Origin: Gammaproteobacteria bacterium UBA3498 | Lineage (GTDB): Bacteria; Pseudomonadota; Gammaproteobacteria; Pseudomonadales; Pseudohongiellaceae | DNA length: 11,241 nucleotides | Reading direction: 5' to 3' | Assembly: GCA_002377605.1 (NCBI GenBank) | Contig: DFQD01000230.1 | Span: 40,077 to 51,317 of the forward strand | Shown: one piece after another, positions 1 through 7,467 of the stretch | Numbering within the stretch: the first letter of the stretch is position 1 | Layout of the letters: each line of letters starts with the position of its first letter | Position numbers and translations under genes: made by a program | Notes under the pieces: model-generated | What the model was told of the DNA's origin: nothing | Database searches by the model: none | What the model saw: only the letters and a program-made list of their open reading frames with translations

Positions 1-774
1 GGAACATTCTATGCGGATGGGGGACGCCACACATATCGTGAGGATGACGGTAACCACTACCACGGCTACGATGGACCGATAGTTTGGGCAGAACAAGACA
101 ATGAAATTAGGCCGCAAGGACTTATCTACGGTGTAGAAGGCGGGCAAATAGTCTCCGCCGGTTATCTCATCCGCCAAATTGATCTTATTGCTGGCAAGAG
201 TTTTCATGGGCTAACTCTGCGCGAACTCGATTTACCTGCAGCCTACTCTATGACGGTGGACTTTATTGCACGAGAGACCAAAGATTCTAGCGAGTACCTC
301 TGGCTATGGCACTTCACACCTCCAGCAGGTTTAAAGCCATCCATGCTCTCTGTTGGTCAACTGCCTTCGGCCACCAGTCTGCCTAGTGAATACGAAGTAT
401 TCGCCTGTGACCATTTACCCGAGACCCGATTCTGCCCTGGCATGGGCCGTCATTTTACAAATCTTTCAGAACAGATTTCTCGTGGGCAATATAGTCGTCA
501 ACCGTCAACAGTAGGCAATTTTGGGGTTATATATGGCGAGGCGGCCGGTAAACTCATTTTTATAGAATATGTTCTCAACCAAGAGGATTTACTGAGCAGT
601 GTGTCTTGGTCTGCTGCAATACCACTTTATGGTATCCCGATTCCACCCATCGATAATGTCCACATACTTCATTTCGGAACTAATGAATCGACCAGCGGAA
701 GATACACTGTACACATGTATTTTATACCTGAGGAAACCTACCTTGCCTGGGAGACGGAACCTCCAATGCTTTAA
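1..774 (+). CDS. Partial protein of uncertain function, possibly TTHB210/DUF5602-like (5' end outside window)
   Basis: The reading frame is open from base 1 to the TAA at 772-774, so 257 C-terminal residues are visible and the true start lies upstream. The ATG at 250 is an internal methionine, because the 83 codons before it are open and look coding. The visible part is soluble, with no membrane segment. Recognisable stretches are CPGMGRH (visible residues 145-151), IYGEAAGKLIFIEY (177-190), PPIDNVHILHF (215-225) and RYTVHMYFIPEE (234-245). The order of a G-x-H motif, an 'IYG..GK.IFIE' strand and a 'P.D..HI..F' strand reminds me of secreted TTHB210-like (DUF5602) proteins, whose function is unknown; this comes from memory and is tentative. 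The next gene lies 165 bases downstream on the same strand, so a shared transcript is possible but not shown. Confidence 0.75.
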   Translation, partial: GTFYADGGRHTYREDDGNHYHGYDGPIVWAEQDNEIRPQGLIYGVEGGQIVSAGYLIRQIDLIAGKSFHGLTLRELDLPAAYSMTVDFIARETKDSSEYLWLWHFTPPAGLKPSMLSVGQLPSATSLPSEYEVFACDHLPETRFCPGMGRHFTNLSEQISRGQYSRQPSTVGNFGVIYGEAAGKLIFIEYVLNQEDLLSSVSWSAAIPLYGIPIPPIDNVHILHFGTNESTSGRYTVHMYFIPEETYLAWETEPPML

Positions 775-939
775 CAGGTAAGTTCTTAACAGAGTTGCCA
801 TTTAAGTGAAATTGGACACTAATCACCAATTGAAATGTTGGTAAGGGCTAAACAAATAAGTAACCTAAACTATTCACTAATAAGCAACTGCTATATTCAG
901 AATCTAGAGAGAAATATTTAGCGCGCAACATTTAAAAAC
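775..939. other. Intergenic region upstream of the 940 gene
   Basis: This 165-base AT-rich gap contains no open frame that looks coding. A -10-like TATATT sits at 892-897, about 43 bases before the ATG at 940, but no good -35 hexamer stands at the right distance. A weak inverted repeat, ACCAA (825-829) with TTGGT (838-842), has no following T-run and is not a convincing terminator for the upstream gene. Confidence 0.3.
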
Positions 940-1572
940 ATGATCTTACATAAAGATATATATAGTATCCTGCTGTGTGTGTTAGTTACTTACACATCAA
1001 ATTCTGAAGCCACAACAATCCTCGGAATGGATATTGATAAAGTTGCTAATGATTCAGAATTGGTTTTCGAAGGTGAAGTAATATTGAGTGAAACACGACA
1101 AAACTCCAACACTGGTATCATTCATACCTACGTTACCTTTGAAGTGCATGATGTCATAAAGGGTGACTTCTCAGCAGATACAATTGAACTTAAATTTGCT
1201 GGCGGTACTTTTAGGGGACACATTGTTGAGGTACGTGGTCTTGAGATTCCTAAGGAAGGCGAGGAAGGCATCTACTTCGTTGAATCCACAAGCAGAGATC
1301 TTTTGAATCCTATACTTGGTTGGTCCCAGGGACATTTCATTATCGAGCAAGAATCCGGCGAGCGACGAGTAAAAACTATCAATCTTCAAGCGGTAACAGA
1401 TATTCAATCTGTTTCTTCTATACCATCTACAATAAAAAAACCTCAAGTAATTATCGAAGGTGACGGCGATGTTGCGGCTGGAGTTCTAGTTGAATCTGGC
1501 GCCTCATCAATTGAGCGAGCTCTTACAGTCAAGGAATTCAAGAATAGAATTTTATACCTTTTAGAGAACTGA
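940..1572 (+). CDS. Small exported protein of unknown function
   Basis: The protein has 210 residues. It begins with a plausible Sec signal peptide: a short charged start, a hydrophobic core at about residues 7-18, and likely cleavage after SEA at 22-24. The mature part has patterns I associate with a widespread uncharacterised secreted bacterial family: LVFEGEV (41-47), a strand ending HDVIKGDF (70-77), a GGTFRG turn (88-93) and GWSQGHF (127-133). There is no catalytic motif, metal site or membrane anchor. A G/A/S-rich segment at about 173-190 precedes a charged C-terminus. The Shine-Dalgarno signal is weak, since the only purine-rich stretch (905-914) is too far from the ATG. The start is chosen because it gives the signal peptide; the next methionine, at residue 30, would remove it. 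The gene converges on the amidase gene, with 49 bases between the stop codons and no clear terminator. Confidence 0.7.
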   Translation: MILHKDIYSILLCVLVTYTSNSEATTILGMDIDKVANDSELVFEGEVILSETRQNSNTGIIHTYVTFEVHDVIKGDFSADTIELKFAGGTFRGHIVEVRGLEIPKEGEEGIYFVESTSRDLLNPILGWSQGHFIIEQESGERRVKTINLQAVTDIQSVSSIPSTIKKPQVIIEGDGDVAAGVLVESGASSIERALTVKEFKNRILYLLEN

Positions 1573-1621
1573 ATTGCGTAGAAATTTATACTTGGGCTGT
1601 TTATTCTGGCATCTAATTCAA

Positions 1622-3481
1622 CTAATGAACTGATTGCGTTACGCCTGAGATTGGCATCGACTCAGCAAACACCCTGAAATAAACCCTTTCTTCCTCAAAT
1701 GCCTCACGGAAATCTGGAGTCATAAAATAATCACCTGAAGCTTGCGATGTTTTTGGGCCTAGCAGGTTTAAAATCATCGCTTCATTTAAGCCCTCAATAT
1801 CTTCTGTGTCGATTATCAATGTAATGGCAAATACTTCAGCACTGTTATTCTGCATTAAACTAAGGTCGTAACTGAGATTATTCGTAACTATGGAGTATTC
1901 AAAATTAGCCATGAATGAAACTCCGTTCCGATTAAAACGAACTTGCAAAGAATCGGTTGCTGGCGGCGCGCCATTTACGAGGGCTGGAGTAACAAACGGA
2001 GATTTGCGCGGGCTATTCGCCTCTTCAAAGGGTTTAGCGATTGCTAACAGTTCAGCATCCTGAAAATGTTTTCCCATTAATTCCATACCAACCGGCAACC
2101 CGCTATTTGTAAACCCAACTGGAACAGAGAGCGCAGGCAAACCAGAATTCGCTGCCAAGGGACATGCAGTGCCCGGTTGGCCATCCCCTATCATCACAGG
2201 GATTTGGGTGATTGTGGGATAAACCATAGCATCCAGTTCATGTTCTACAAATACTGCTTCTATAGCATCCCGTAGTGTTAATCGTCCAGCTAACGCCTCA
2301 GCATATTCGTCTTCATCAAGCTCCTCTTCCACGCTTCTTATCATGCTTTGTTGAAGAGCTTCGTGATACAAACTGAGATCTACAATTTCATTAACGCTAG
2401 TAACGGGCGGATTCTCACTGCTGGCAAGGTACTGATTTAGATCTTCGGTAAATTCAAATCCAATAACTCCAGATGCACTTAGTAAATCACTCTGGTTAGG
2501 TATTTCAATTTCTATAATCTCAACTCCCTGTTCTTCATACCACTGCAGTGCATCTTCTATAGTATTACGAACGCCAGGGTTAGAATCCTCAAAATAGTTC
2601 GTGATTTTTCCGAAGCGCATTCCCTCCAATTGAACTGATTCCAACGAATCGACGAAATTGGGTGGCGACATAGTTTGCATTATTGTGGTTGCTGCGTCGT
2701 TGCTGTCATAGCCGATAGTAAGATCTAGAACAATTGCGAGATCTTCAACATTTCTCGCTAAGGGTCCACCCGTATCCTGTGTATGTGATAAAGGCATAAT
2801 TCCATGAATACTGGATAGTCCTTTACTAGGTCGTAATCCAATCAAATTATTGTAAGCAGATGGAATACGTATGGATCCACAAGTATCGGAACCCATGCCA
2901 ACCGCACCAAAGCTAGACGCCACTGCTGCACCAGTTCCGCCACTCGATCCTCCGGGAGCACGGCGAATGTCATAGGGATTTTTAGTTTGCCCGATCAGTG
3001 AAGCAATACTTGTTATACCGCGCGCATATTCATGCAAATTAGTTTTAGCGATGATCACAGCTCCGGCCTCTAACAACAGATCCACCTGAGTCGCATTGTG
3101 ACTTGGATAGTAGTTGGCAAAAGCAACCGAGCCATTGCTTGTTGGCATATCGGTAGTGTTGTAGTTGTCCTTGATTAATACGGGTATGCCATGAAGTAAA
3201 GAACGAGCTCCAGTGCGCAAACGTTCAGCATCTAATTCAGCAGCTTGTTCCCGCGCACGACTATTAATGCGCACGATACTGTTAAGTGCAGGGCCCTGTT
3301 TGTCATAGGCAGCGATTCTGGCAAGATATAAATCAACCAACTCAACGGACGTGGTAGTTCCGTCTTCTAGCGCGGATTGTAGATCCCTAATACCAGTTTC
3401 GAAAACATCGATACTTTGTGCAGGAGCACTAATAGAGAAGAAACAAGAATAGAAAGCAATAAGAAATTTTGTTCTGGACAT
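1622..3481 (-). CDS. Exported amidase-signature hydrolase with extra C-terminal domain
   Basis: This 619-residue protein belongs to the amidase signature family, which hydrolyses C-N amide bonds. The Ser-cisSer-Lys triad is visible: Lys104 in VLIKDN, Ser179 in GGSSGG, and nucleophile Ser203 in DTCGSIRIPS. The 75- and 24-residue spacings equal those of FAAH (K142, S217, S241). A Sec signal peptide covers about residues 1-22 (cleavage near APAQS), so it should act in the periplasm or outside the cell. That argues against GatA, as does the absence of gatB and gatC. The amidase domain ends near 500. About 110 further residues, predicted beta-rich (NNLSYDLSL at 534-542, then ERVYFRVFAESMPISG at 598-613), resemble a diverged CHRD domain; this is tentative. 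A good GAGGA Shine-Dalgarno lies at 3490-3494, eight bases before the ATG. The gene follows the TPR/TonB-domain gene after 29 bases, suggesting one operon. The substrate is unknown. Confidence 0.9.
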   Translation of the reverse strand: MSRTKFLIAFYSCFFSISAPAQSIDVFETGIRDLQSALEDGTTTSVELVDLYLARIAAYDKQGPALNSIVRINSRAREQAAELDAERLRTGARSLLHGIPVLIKDNYNTTDMPTSNGSVAFANYYPSHNATQVDLLLEAGAVIIAKTNLHEYARGITSIASLIGQTKNPYDIRRAPGGSSGGTGAAVASSFGAVGMGSDTCGSIRIPSAYNNLIGLRPSKGLSSIHGIMPLSHTQDTGGPLARNVEDLAIVLDLTIGYDSNDAATTIMQTMSPPNFVDSLESVQLEGMRFGKITNYFEDSNPGVRNTIEDALQWYEEQGVEIIEIEIPNQSDLLSASGVIGFEFTEDLNQYLASSENPPVTSVNEIVDLSLYHEALQQSMIRSVEEELDEDEYAEALAGRLTLRDAIEAVFVEHELDAMVYPTITQIPVMIGDGQPGTACPLAANSGLPALSVPVGFTNSGLPVGMELMGKHFQDAELLAIAKPFEEANSPRKSPFVTPALVNGAPPATDSLQVRFNRNGVSFMANFEYSIVTNNLSYDLSLMQNNSAEVFAITLIIDTEDIEGLNEAMILNLLGPKTSQASGDYFMTPDFREAFEEERVYFRVFAESMPISGVTQSVH

Positions 3482-3510
3482 AGAATTATTCCTCTATTTT
3501 TTCAATCTCA

Positions 3511-4590
3511 TTAAAACACAAAGTATTGATTCGGACTTTCGACAAAACTGCCATCTATGAATCTGGGAGCAAAGCGAAATTGTGCTATCGCCTCTATTAC
3601 TGCTTGACGTAATTCAGCTTCGTCAATATCTGTTTGAATCTGCGGTTCTCTAACGAAGCCTTCTCTATCGACCAGGAACTCAACTCTTATTGGGTGGCTT
3701 TGGTCTTTATTTCTAAGCACCTCAGGTATTACTGTATAAACTGGTCTCAGGTTTTCTCCCTCGCTCACGCGTTGGGCTATTCCTATTGCCAAGCAATGTT
3801 CAGTGGCGCGTTCTTGTTCACCTAGATTTTCATACGCTCTTATTAGCGAAATTCTATTCCGCACTGTTATTCCTGCTCTTGGAAAACGAACAAATTTTCC
3901 CAATGACGCAAGCAAGGGCTCAATCGCTGCCCGATACTGCTCTCTTACAATAAAGTATTCACCTGTTAAAAGATCTATTCGGGTCATGCCGCTTTGGGAC
4001 CCAGGATCCGTGTAACTACTCAAGATTGATCTTGCCCGTTCCAATCTTGCACTGACCTGGCCTAAGTCGCCTACGCGCAAACTGAGAGCTGCTAGTTCCA
4101 ACTCTAGACTCCCAGCTTTACTTGAATCTTCACCCAAATGATCTCTCGATAATTGCAACGCGCGCTCATAATACTGACTTGCTAATGTTAGTCGTTCTCG
4201 ATCGTTAAGCGTGCGACCCAATCGCATAAGAGGATCAATGATCGCTTCAGAGCCGAAACCGAAAATCCTCTGATAAACTTCCACCGCTTCATCCAAATAT
4301 TCTTGGCTTTGGCTTTCATCTTCGATCAAGGTGGCGTAATTAATGGCAAGCATTGCACTTCGCTCACTGTCTACACCAAACAATTCTCTGCCGAGCTCAT
4401 AGGCTCGCCTCGCGGCTTCCCTAGCGATATCCGGCTGGGTGTCTTTAGTTTCTCCATACTGTAGATAAGCAGTATTGAATTCGTCCAGCTCGAGAGTCGA
4501 CTGACCCGAAGATAATGAAGCAGAAAAGCTGGCTAGAACTAATTTTGTCCAAACTAAAGAGTTGCATATTTTACAGTTTATAGCTGGCAT
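3511..4590 (-). CDS. Exported TPR protein with TonB-like C-terminal domain
   Basis: The protein has 359 residues. Residues 1-30 are a signal-peptide-like start (hydrophobic core about 11-27, ending SSGQS). Residues about 35-270 are helical pairs typical of tetratricopeptide repeats, for example ASQYYERALQLSRDHLGED (137-155) and ATLIEDESQSQEYLDEAVEV (86-105), a class that binds proteins. Residues about 283-359 match the TonB C-terminal fold: VEFLVDREGFVREP (303-316), then AVIEAIAQFRFAPRFIDG (330-347), and a final aromatic strand. There is no long Pro-Lys-rich spacer, so I do not call it a classical energy transducer; it belongs with the many small exported TonB_C proteins of unclear role. An AAGGAT element at 4603-4608 is somewhat far from the ATG (12 bases). 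The gene is probably co-transcribed with the amidase gene 29 bases downstream. Its upstream neighbour is separated from it by an intrinsic terminator. Confidence 0.85.
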   Translation of the reverse strand: MPAINCKICNSLVWTKLVLASFSASLSSGQSTLELDEFNTAYLQYGETKDTQPDIAREAARRAYELGRELFGVDSERSAMLAINYATLIEDESQSQEYLDEAVEVYQRIFGFGSEAIIDPLMRLGRTLNDRERLTLASQYYERALQLSRDHLGEDSSKAGSLELELAALSLRVGDLGQVSARLERARSILSSYTDPGSQSGMTRIDLLTGEYFIVREQYRAAIEPLLASLGKFVRFPRAGITVRNRISLIRAYENLGEQERATEHCLAIGIAQRVSEGENLRPVYTVIPEVLRNKDQSHPIRVEFLVDREGFVREPQIQTDIDEAELRQAVIEAIAQFRFAPRFIDGSFVESPNQYFVF

Positions 4591-4733
4591 TGGGCTAACA
4601 TAATCCTTGACAGAAAGTGGAACTCCAAATCAGATTGTGAGAACTAGTATGAGTGTTCATGACTTAGTAGTTTGAGGGATGCAATTAAACCTAATGCTGA
4701 ACCTTAAAAATTTCTATTAATTCTTGTTCCAAT

Positions 4734-4778
4734 AAAAAAGGATCGACTGGTACAAGAGCACCAACAATCGATCCTTTT
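4734..4778 (-). terminator. Intrinsic terminator after the RidA-family gene
   Basis: The arms AAAAGGATCGA (4736-4746) and TCGATCCTTTT (4768-4778) form a perfect 11-bp inverted repeat. An inner TGGT/ACCA pair (4748-4751 with 4760-4763) extends the hairpin. Read on the minus strand, the stem is followed at once by six T residues (complement of 4734-4739). It starts 18 bases after the stop codon at 4797, so it should end the transcript of the oxidase-to-RidA block and insulate the TPR/amidase pair. Confidence 0.85.
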
Positions 4779-4796
4779 AGTCGAGTGCTTTGATGG

Positions 4797-5264
4797 TTAA
4801 GGCATACGGGCTGCGCGAATTTCGATTTCTATCAACCAGCCGTCAACAACCAGACCGGCGATTTCTACAAAAGATCGCACTGGCTTATTAGGGTTTTCTA
4901 CTGTACCAAAAAACTCAGAATAGCCTGAATTAAAGCCTGCGAAGTCCAAACCGTCTTCACCTGAAACTGCGAAGGCGCGCACTTGCACGATATCGCTCAT
5001 TGACCACCCCTGGTCTTCTAGAGTTTGTTGAAAGCGTGCAAAGGTATCGATTGTTTGCTGTCGCATGTCTCCCCAAGTCCCATCTTCATTAGCTCGGGCG
5101 CCGGACCCACTTAGATACATGGTCTCTGCGCCAGGCGGAATAGTAATGCTGGTATAGAAGTACCTGCCTTCATTATTGCGAGAAATTTCTTGCGCGCTAA
5201 CGTAAGTTGCTACACCCATTAATGCCAGCATGATAAATGTCGTAACTGACTTTCTAATTCTCAT
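4797..5264 (-). CDS. Exported RidA-family (YjgF/UK114) imine deaminase-like protein
   Basis: The frame is open further upstream, but the start chosen is the ATG at 5262-5264. It has a strong GGAGGG/GAAGG Shine-Dalgarno at 5270-5279, it reveals a signal peptide, and it removes a 35-residue extension that would overlap the symporter gene. The product has 155 residues. Residues 1-24 are a Sec signal peptide (KSVTTFIMLALMG, then VSAQ). The rest is one RidA domain, with YLSGSGA (50-56) and the family signature around KPVRSFVEIAGL (127-138), followed by IEIEIRA. Arg130 corresponds to the conserved Arg (Arg105 in classical RidA) that holds the carboxylate of 2-imino acids, so imine hydrolysis is plausible. 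Classical RidA is cytosolic; an exported version next to an exported flavin amine oxidase suggests it clears imines in the periplasm. It lies 43 bases after the symporter gene and ends before a strong terminator. Confidence 0.88.
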   Translation of the reverse strand: MRIRKSVTTFIMLALMGVATYVSAQEISRNNEGRYFYTSITIPPGAETMYLSGSGARANEDGTWGDMRQQTIDTFARFQQTLEDQGWSMSDIVQVRAFAVSGEDGLDFAGFNSGYSEFFGTVENPNKPVRSFVEIAGLVVDGWLIEIEIRAARMP

Positions 5265-5307
5265 AATCGCCTTCCCTCCAAAAATTGACCGACTTGAAAT
5301 CTTGTGG

Positions 5308-6693
5308 TTAGTTTTCCTGCACTGGCTGATCGGCCATAGCTTGCGCATCTGACTCGACCCCATCACCAATAAAACGTGAAGTGATCATACCTGTTGTTAT
5401 CGCACCATTTACATTAAGTGCAGTACGGGCCATGTCTATAAGTGGTTCAATCGTAATTAATAAGGCAGCTACCGTTACAGGTAATCCCATGAGTGGTAAG
5501 ACCACCAATGCAGCATTAGTTGCTCCACCACCAACACCGGCGATGCCGAATGAAGCAATAGCAATTACCAACACCAGATAGGCAATAAAGCCCAAGTCCA
5601 CGTCTATGCCTACACTCGGCGCGACCATAACAGCTAACATTGCAGGGTAAATACCTGCACATCCATTTTGCCCAATCGTTGCGCCAAAAGAAGCTGAGAT
5701 ATTCGCAATTGGTGCCGGTACTTTTAATTCTTCGATTTGTGCTCGAATCGTCAAGGGAATCGTTGCTGCTGAACTACGTGTAACAAAAGCAAATGTAAGC
5801 ACTGGCCATACTTTTTTAAAATAGGATTTTATGTTTGCACCTAATAATCCAATCATAAATGCATGAATCGCAAACATAATTGCAATAGCAATATAGGAAG
5901 CGATGACGAAACTTATAAGGGTAACTATCGCATCGACATCAGAGGTCGACATGACTCTGGTCATTAAAGCCAAAACGCCATAGGGTGTTAGGCTCATGAC
6001 AATCTTAACCAGTCTCATCACAACGGCCTGGGTCGTCTCTATAAAACCTCGTATTCGTTCTCCGTGGGCATTGTCTTCTTGACCTACTAATAATGCCGAG
6101 ATGCCAAAGAGCAAGCCAAAGATAACAACTGCAATTATAGAAATACTTCTGTCTTGGCTGAGATCTCTGAATATGTTCGTAGAGACCATACTTGTCAGCA
6201 ACTGAGGAATACTCAAATCGGCAACACTGTCCTGGCGTGACTCCAAGACTTCTGCTCTGGCCGCCTCTCTTTCACCTAAATTGAATTCCGTCGCATCCAA
6301 CCCGGTTGCGGAAGCCATGATTACACCAACCACCGCGGAGATCATGGTGGTGAATACGAGTATGGTAACGACAGAGCCACCGATTTTTCCGAGTGACTTA
6401 ATCTCATCCACTTTGAGTACAGCCGCAATCATGGTCACCAAGATCAGCGGAATAATTATCATGCGGAGAAGATTCACAAAGGAGTTTGCTACAACATTCG
6501 TCCACTCAATTGTCTCCTGTGAGACTTGATGTCCTGGACCGAAAATAATCTGAAGATAAGCCCCGAACAAAGTGCCCAAAACTAATCCAATTAGAACTAA
6601 TTTCGAAAAGCCAAAACCTCTCTTAGATAGCTGAAAAAGAAAACTTAAAAGGGCGGCGAAGACTACGAGGTTTACAATGGCTAAAGCAGACAT
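5308..6693 (-). CDS. tcyP: TcyP-like L-cystine / amino acid:cation symporter (DAACS family)
   Basis: This 461-residue inner-membrane protein closely resembles E. coli TcyP (about 463 residues) along its length, for example KVWPVLTFAF (294-303), GATIGQNGCAGIYPAMLAVM (337-356), GVAGVGGGAT-like GIAGVGGGAT (383-392) and LIDMARTALNV (418-428). Family landmarks are the HP1 serine motif RSSAA (306-310), the unwound TM7 motif, the HP2 glycine loop (386-391) and the TM8 substrate-binding segment. It therefore probably imports cystine or a related amino acid by cation symport. Against the glutamate transporter GltPh, the TM7 NMD motif is GQN (341-343) and the sodium-site Asp405 is Ala431, while Asp394, Arg397 and Asn401 are kept as Asp420, Arg423 and Asn427. 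A generic glutamate/dicarboxylate label would therefore mislead. An AGGAGT Shine-Dalgarno (6701-6706) stands seven bases before the ATG. It is followed by the RidA-family gene after 43 bases. Confidence 0.92.
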   Translation of the reverse strand: MSALAIVNLVVFAALLSFLFQLSKRGFGFSKLVLIGLVLGTLFGAYLQIIFGPGHQVSQETIEWTNVVANSFVNLLRMIIIPLILVTMIAAVLKVDEIKSLGKIGGSVVTILVFTTMISAVVGVIMASATGLDATEFNLGEREAARAEVLESRQDSVADLSIPQLLTSMVSTNIFRDLSQDRSISIIAVVIFGLLFGISALLVGQEDNAHGERIRGFIETTQAVVMRLVKIVMSLTPYGVLALMTRVMSTSDVDAIVTLISFVIASYIAIAIMFAIHAFMIGLLGANIKSYFKKVWPVLTFAFVTRSSAATIPLTIRAQIEELKVPAPIANISASFGATIGQNGCAGIYPAMLAVMVAPSVGIDVDLGFIAYLVLVIAIASFGIAGVGGGATNAALVVLPLMGLPVTVAALLITIEPLIDMARTALNVNGAITTGMITSRFIGDGVESDAQAMADQPVQEN

Positions 6694-6722
6694 TTGTATT
6701 ACTCCTGAAGAGAGTGCATTTT

Positions 6723-6755
6723 TAATAAGCGCATCGGCTTACTTATTATTTTTTT
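6723..6755. other. Hairpin in the leader of the symporter gene
   Basis: TAATAAG (6723-6729) and CTTATTA (6742-6748) are perfect inverted 7-bp arms around a 12-base loop. On the plus strand they are followed by seven T residues (6749-6755), which looks like a terminator, but no plus-strand gene lies upstream. On the minus strand the hairpin would fall in the 5' leader of the symporter gene, about 15 bases before its Shine-Dalgarno. It could be an operator, a leader structure or an antisense terminator. The stem is AT-rich and the call is weak. Confidence 0.35.
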
Positions 6756-6771
6756 AGTCTGAATTTTCTTG

Positions 6772-6800
6772 AGTATATAGCGCAGCCGTGAGGAGACCAA
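6772..6800 (-). promoter_or_regulatory. Candidate promoter for the symporter-RidA pair
   Basis: On the minus strand, TTGGTC (6795-6800) and TATACT (6772-6777) are separated by 17 bases. The -10 matches the sigma-70 consensus at five of six positions and the -35 at three of six, including TTG. It lies in the 128-base gap between the cytochrome and symporter genes and would give a leader of about 70 bases. It could provide expression separate from the oxidase genes upstream. Confidence 0.4.
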
Positions 6801-6821
6801 TAGTGAAATCGAGGATTCTCT

Positions 6822-7448
6822 TTAGTCTCTTCCCAATGTATTGATATAACTCACAACATTATTTATGGCAGCATCATCCGTCAGCATTTGTGTCATTACC
6901 ATCATCTGCTGGCCAAAAGTATCCCCGTCCCCATTTCCTCGCCAGCCTTGTTTAAAATTTTTCAGCTGGGTAACCAGATACCAGTCATTCTGACCGCGCA
7001 AGGCCGGCGCGCCTAAAGTTTCATTGCCCAGGCCATCCGCACCATGACAGGTAGCACATTGAGCAAAGAGTTGAGCTCCTCGGCCGGCATCAGCTTCGAT
7101 AGTGATCTCCGCAGGAACGTAATCCCAGCTACCAACCCATTCAATAATGTCAGCTATACTTTCATCGGTTAGCTTTGCCGCCATAGGTCGCATGGCTATG
7201 CCTTCGATATCGCTAAGATGAACACCTCGCAGTCCTGCGCGAAAATTTTCCAATTGACGTTGCAGATACCAAGGTTCCATGCCAGCTAACCTTGGTGCCT
7301 GGACTCCGTAGTTACCACGACCATCGGCACCATGACATGTAGTACAGTAACGATCATCATAGGATTCATTCTCTTCAGCCGCATTTACCTTCATCCATGG
7401 AAGGATGAACATACACAAGAGAGGTATTATTAGTCGCATTGTATTCAT
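6822..7448 (-). CDS. Exported dihaem c-type cytochrome (cytochrome c4-like)
   Basis: This 208-residue protein begins with a Sec signal peptide (core about residues 5-18, cleavage near VNA/AEE at 23). It then has two tandem cytochrome c domains. Haem-binding motifs are CTTCH (35-39) and CATCH (131-135), each followed by GADG. Candidate axial methionines are Met86/Met89 in AMRPMA for domain one and a methionine in the 182-188 cluster for domain two. Both halves share the pattern APxL-G...WYL..QL.NF..G.RG (51-75 and 147-171), showing internal duplication, as in periplasmic cytochromes c4. The role is electron transfer from a periplasmic dehydrogenase to a terminal oxidase. The partner is probably the flavin oxidase whose gene ends 49 bases upstream, since the two look co-transcribed. 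No clear Shine-Dalgarno precedes the ATG at 7448 or the in-frame ATG at 7439; the first is chosen, and either gives an exported protein. Confidence 0.92.
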   Translation of the reverse strand: MNTMRLIIPLLCMFILPWMKVNAAEENESYDDRYCTTCHGADGRGNYGVQAPRLAGMEPWYLQRQLENFRAGLRGVHLSDIEGIAMRPMAAKLTDESIADIIEWVGSWDYVPAEITIEADAGRGAQLFAQCATCHGADGLGNETLGAPALRGQNDWYLVTQLKNFKQGWRGNGDGDTFGQQMMVMTQMLTDDAAINNVVSYINTLGRD

Positions 7449-7467
7449 TCTAATTTCTGAGAAAGGG

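Noticed and set aside
250..252. ATG at 250 as the start of the first gene
   Set aside because: The frame is open back to base 1 and the 83 upstream codons look coding, so it is an internal methionine of a gene cut by the window edge.
1571..1590. GAATTGCGTAGAAATT shared with 10589-10604 at the yadH start, as a possible recombination scar
   Set aside because: Only 16 exact bases match, and one such match is not very unlikely by chance in a window of this size. No further similarity flanks it.
1573..1621. A terminator between the convergent 940 gene and the amidase gene
   Set aside because: No stable stem with a T-run can be found in these 49 bases on either strand.
1622..3481. Naming the amidase gatA (Glu-tRNA amidotransferase subunit A)
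   Set aside because: It has a signal peptide and an extra C-terminal domain, and there is no gatB or gatC nearby; it is an exported amidase-signature enzyme.
5265..5369. A 35-residue N-terminal extension of the RidA-family protein, using the ATG at 5369
   Set aside because: It would overlap the symporter gene by about 60 bases, hides the signal peptide, and has no good ribosome site. The ATG at 5264 has a strong Shine-Dalgarno.
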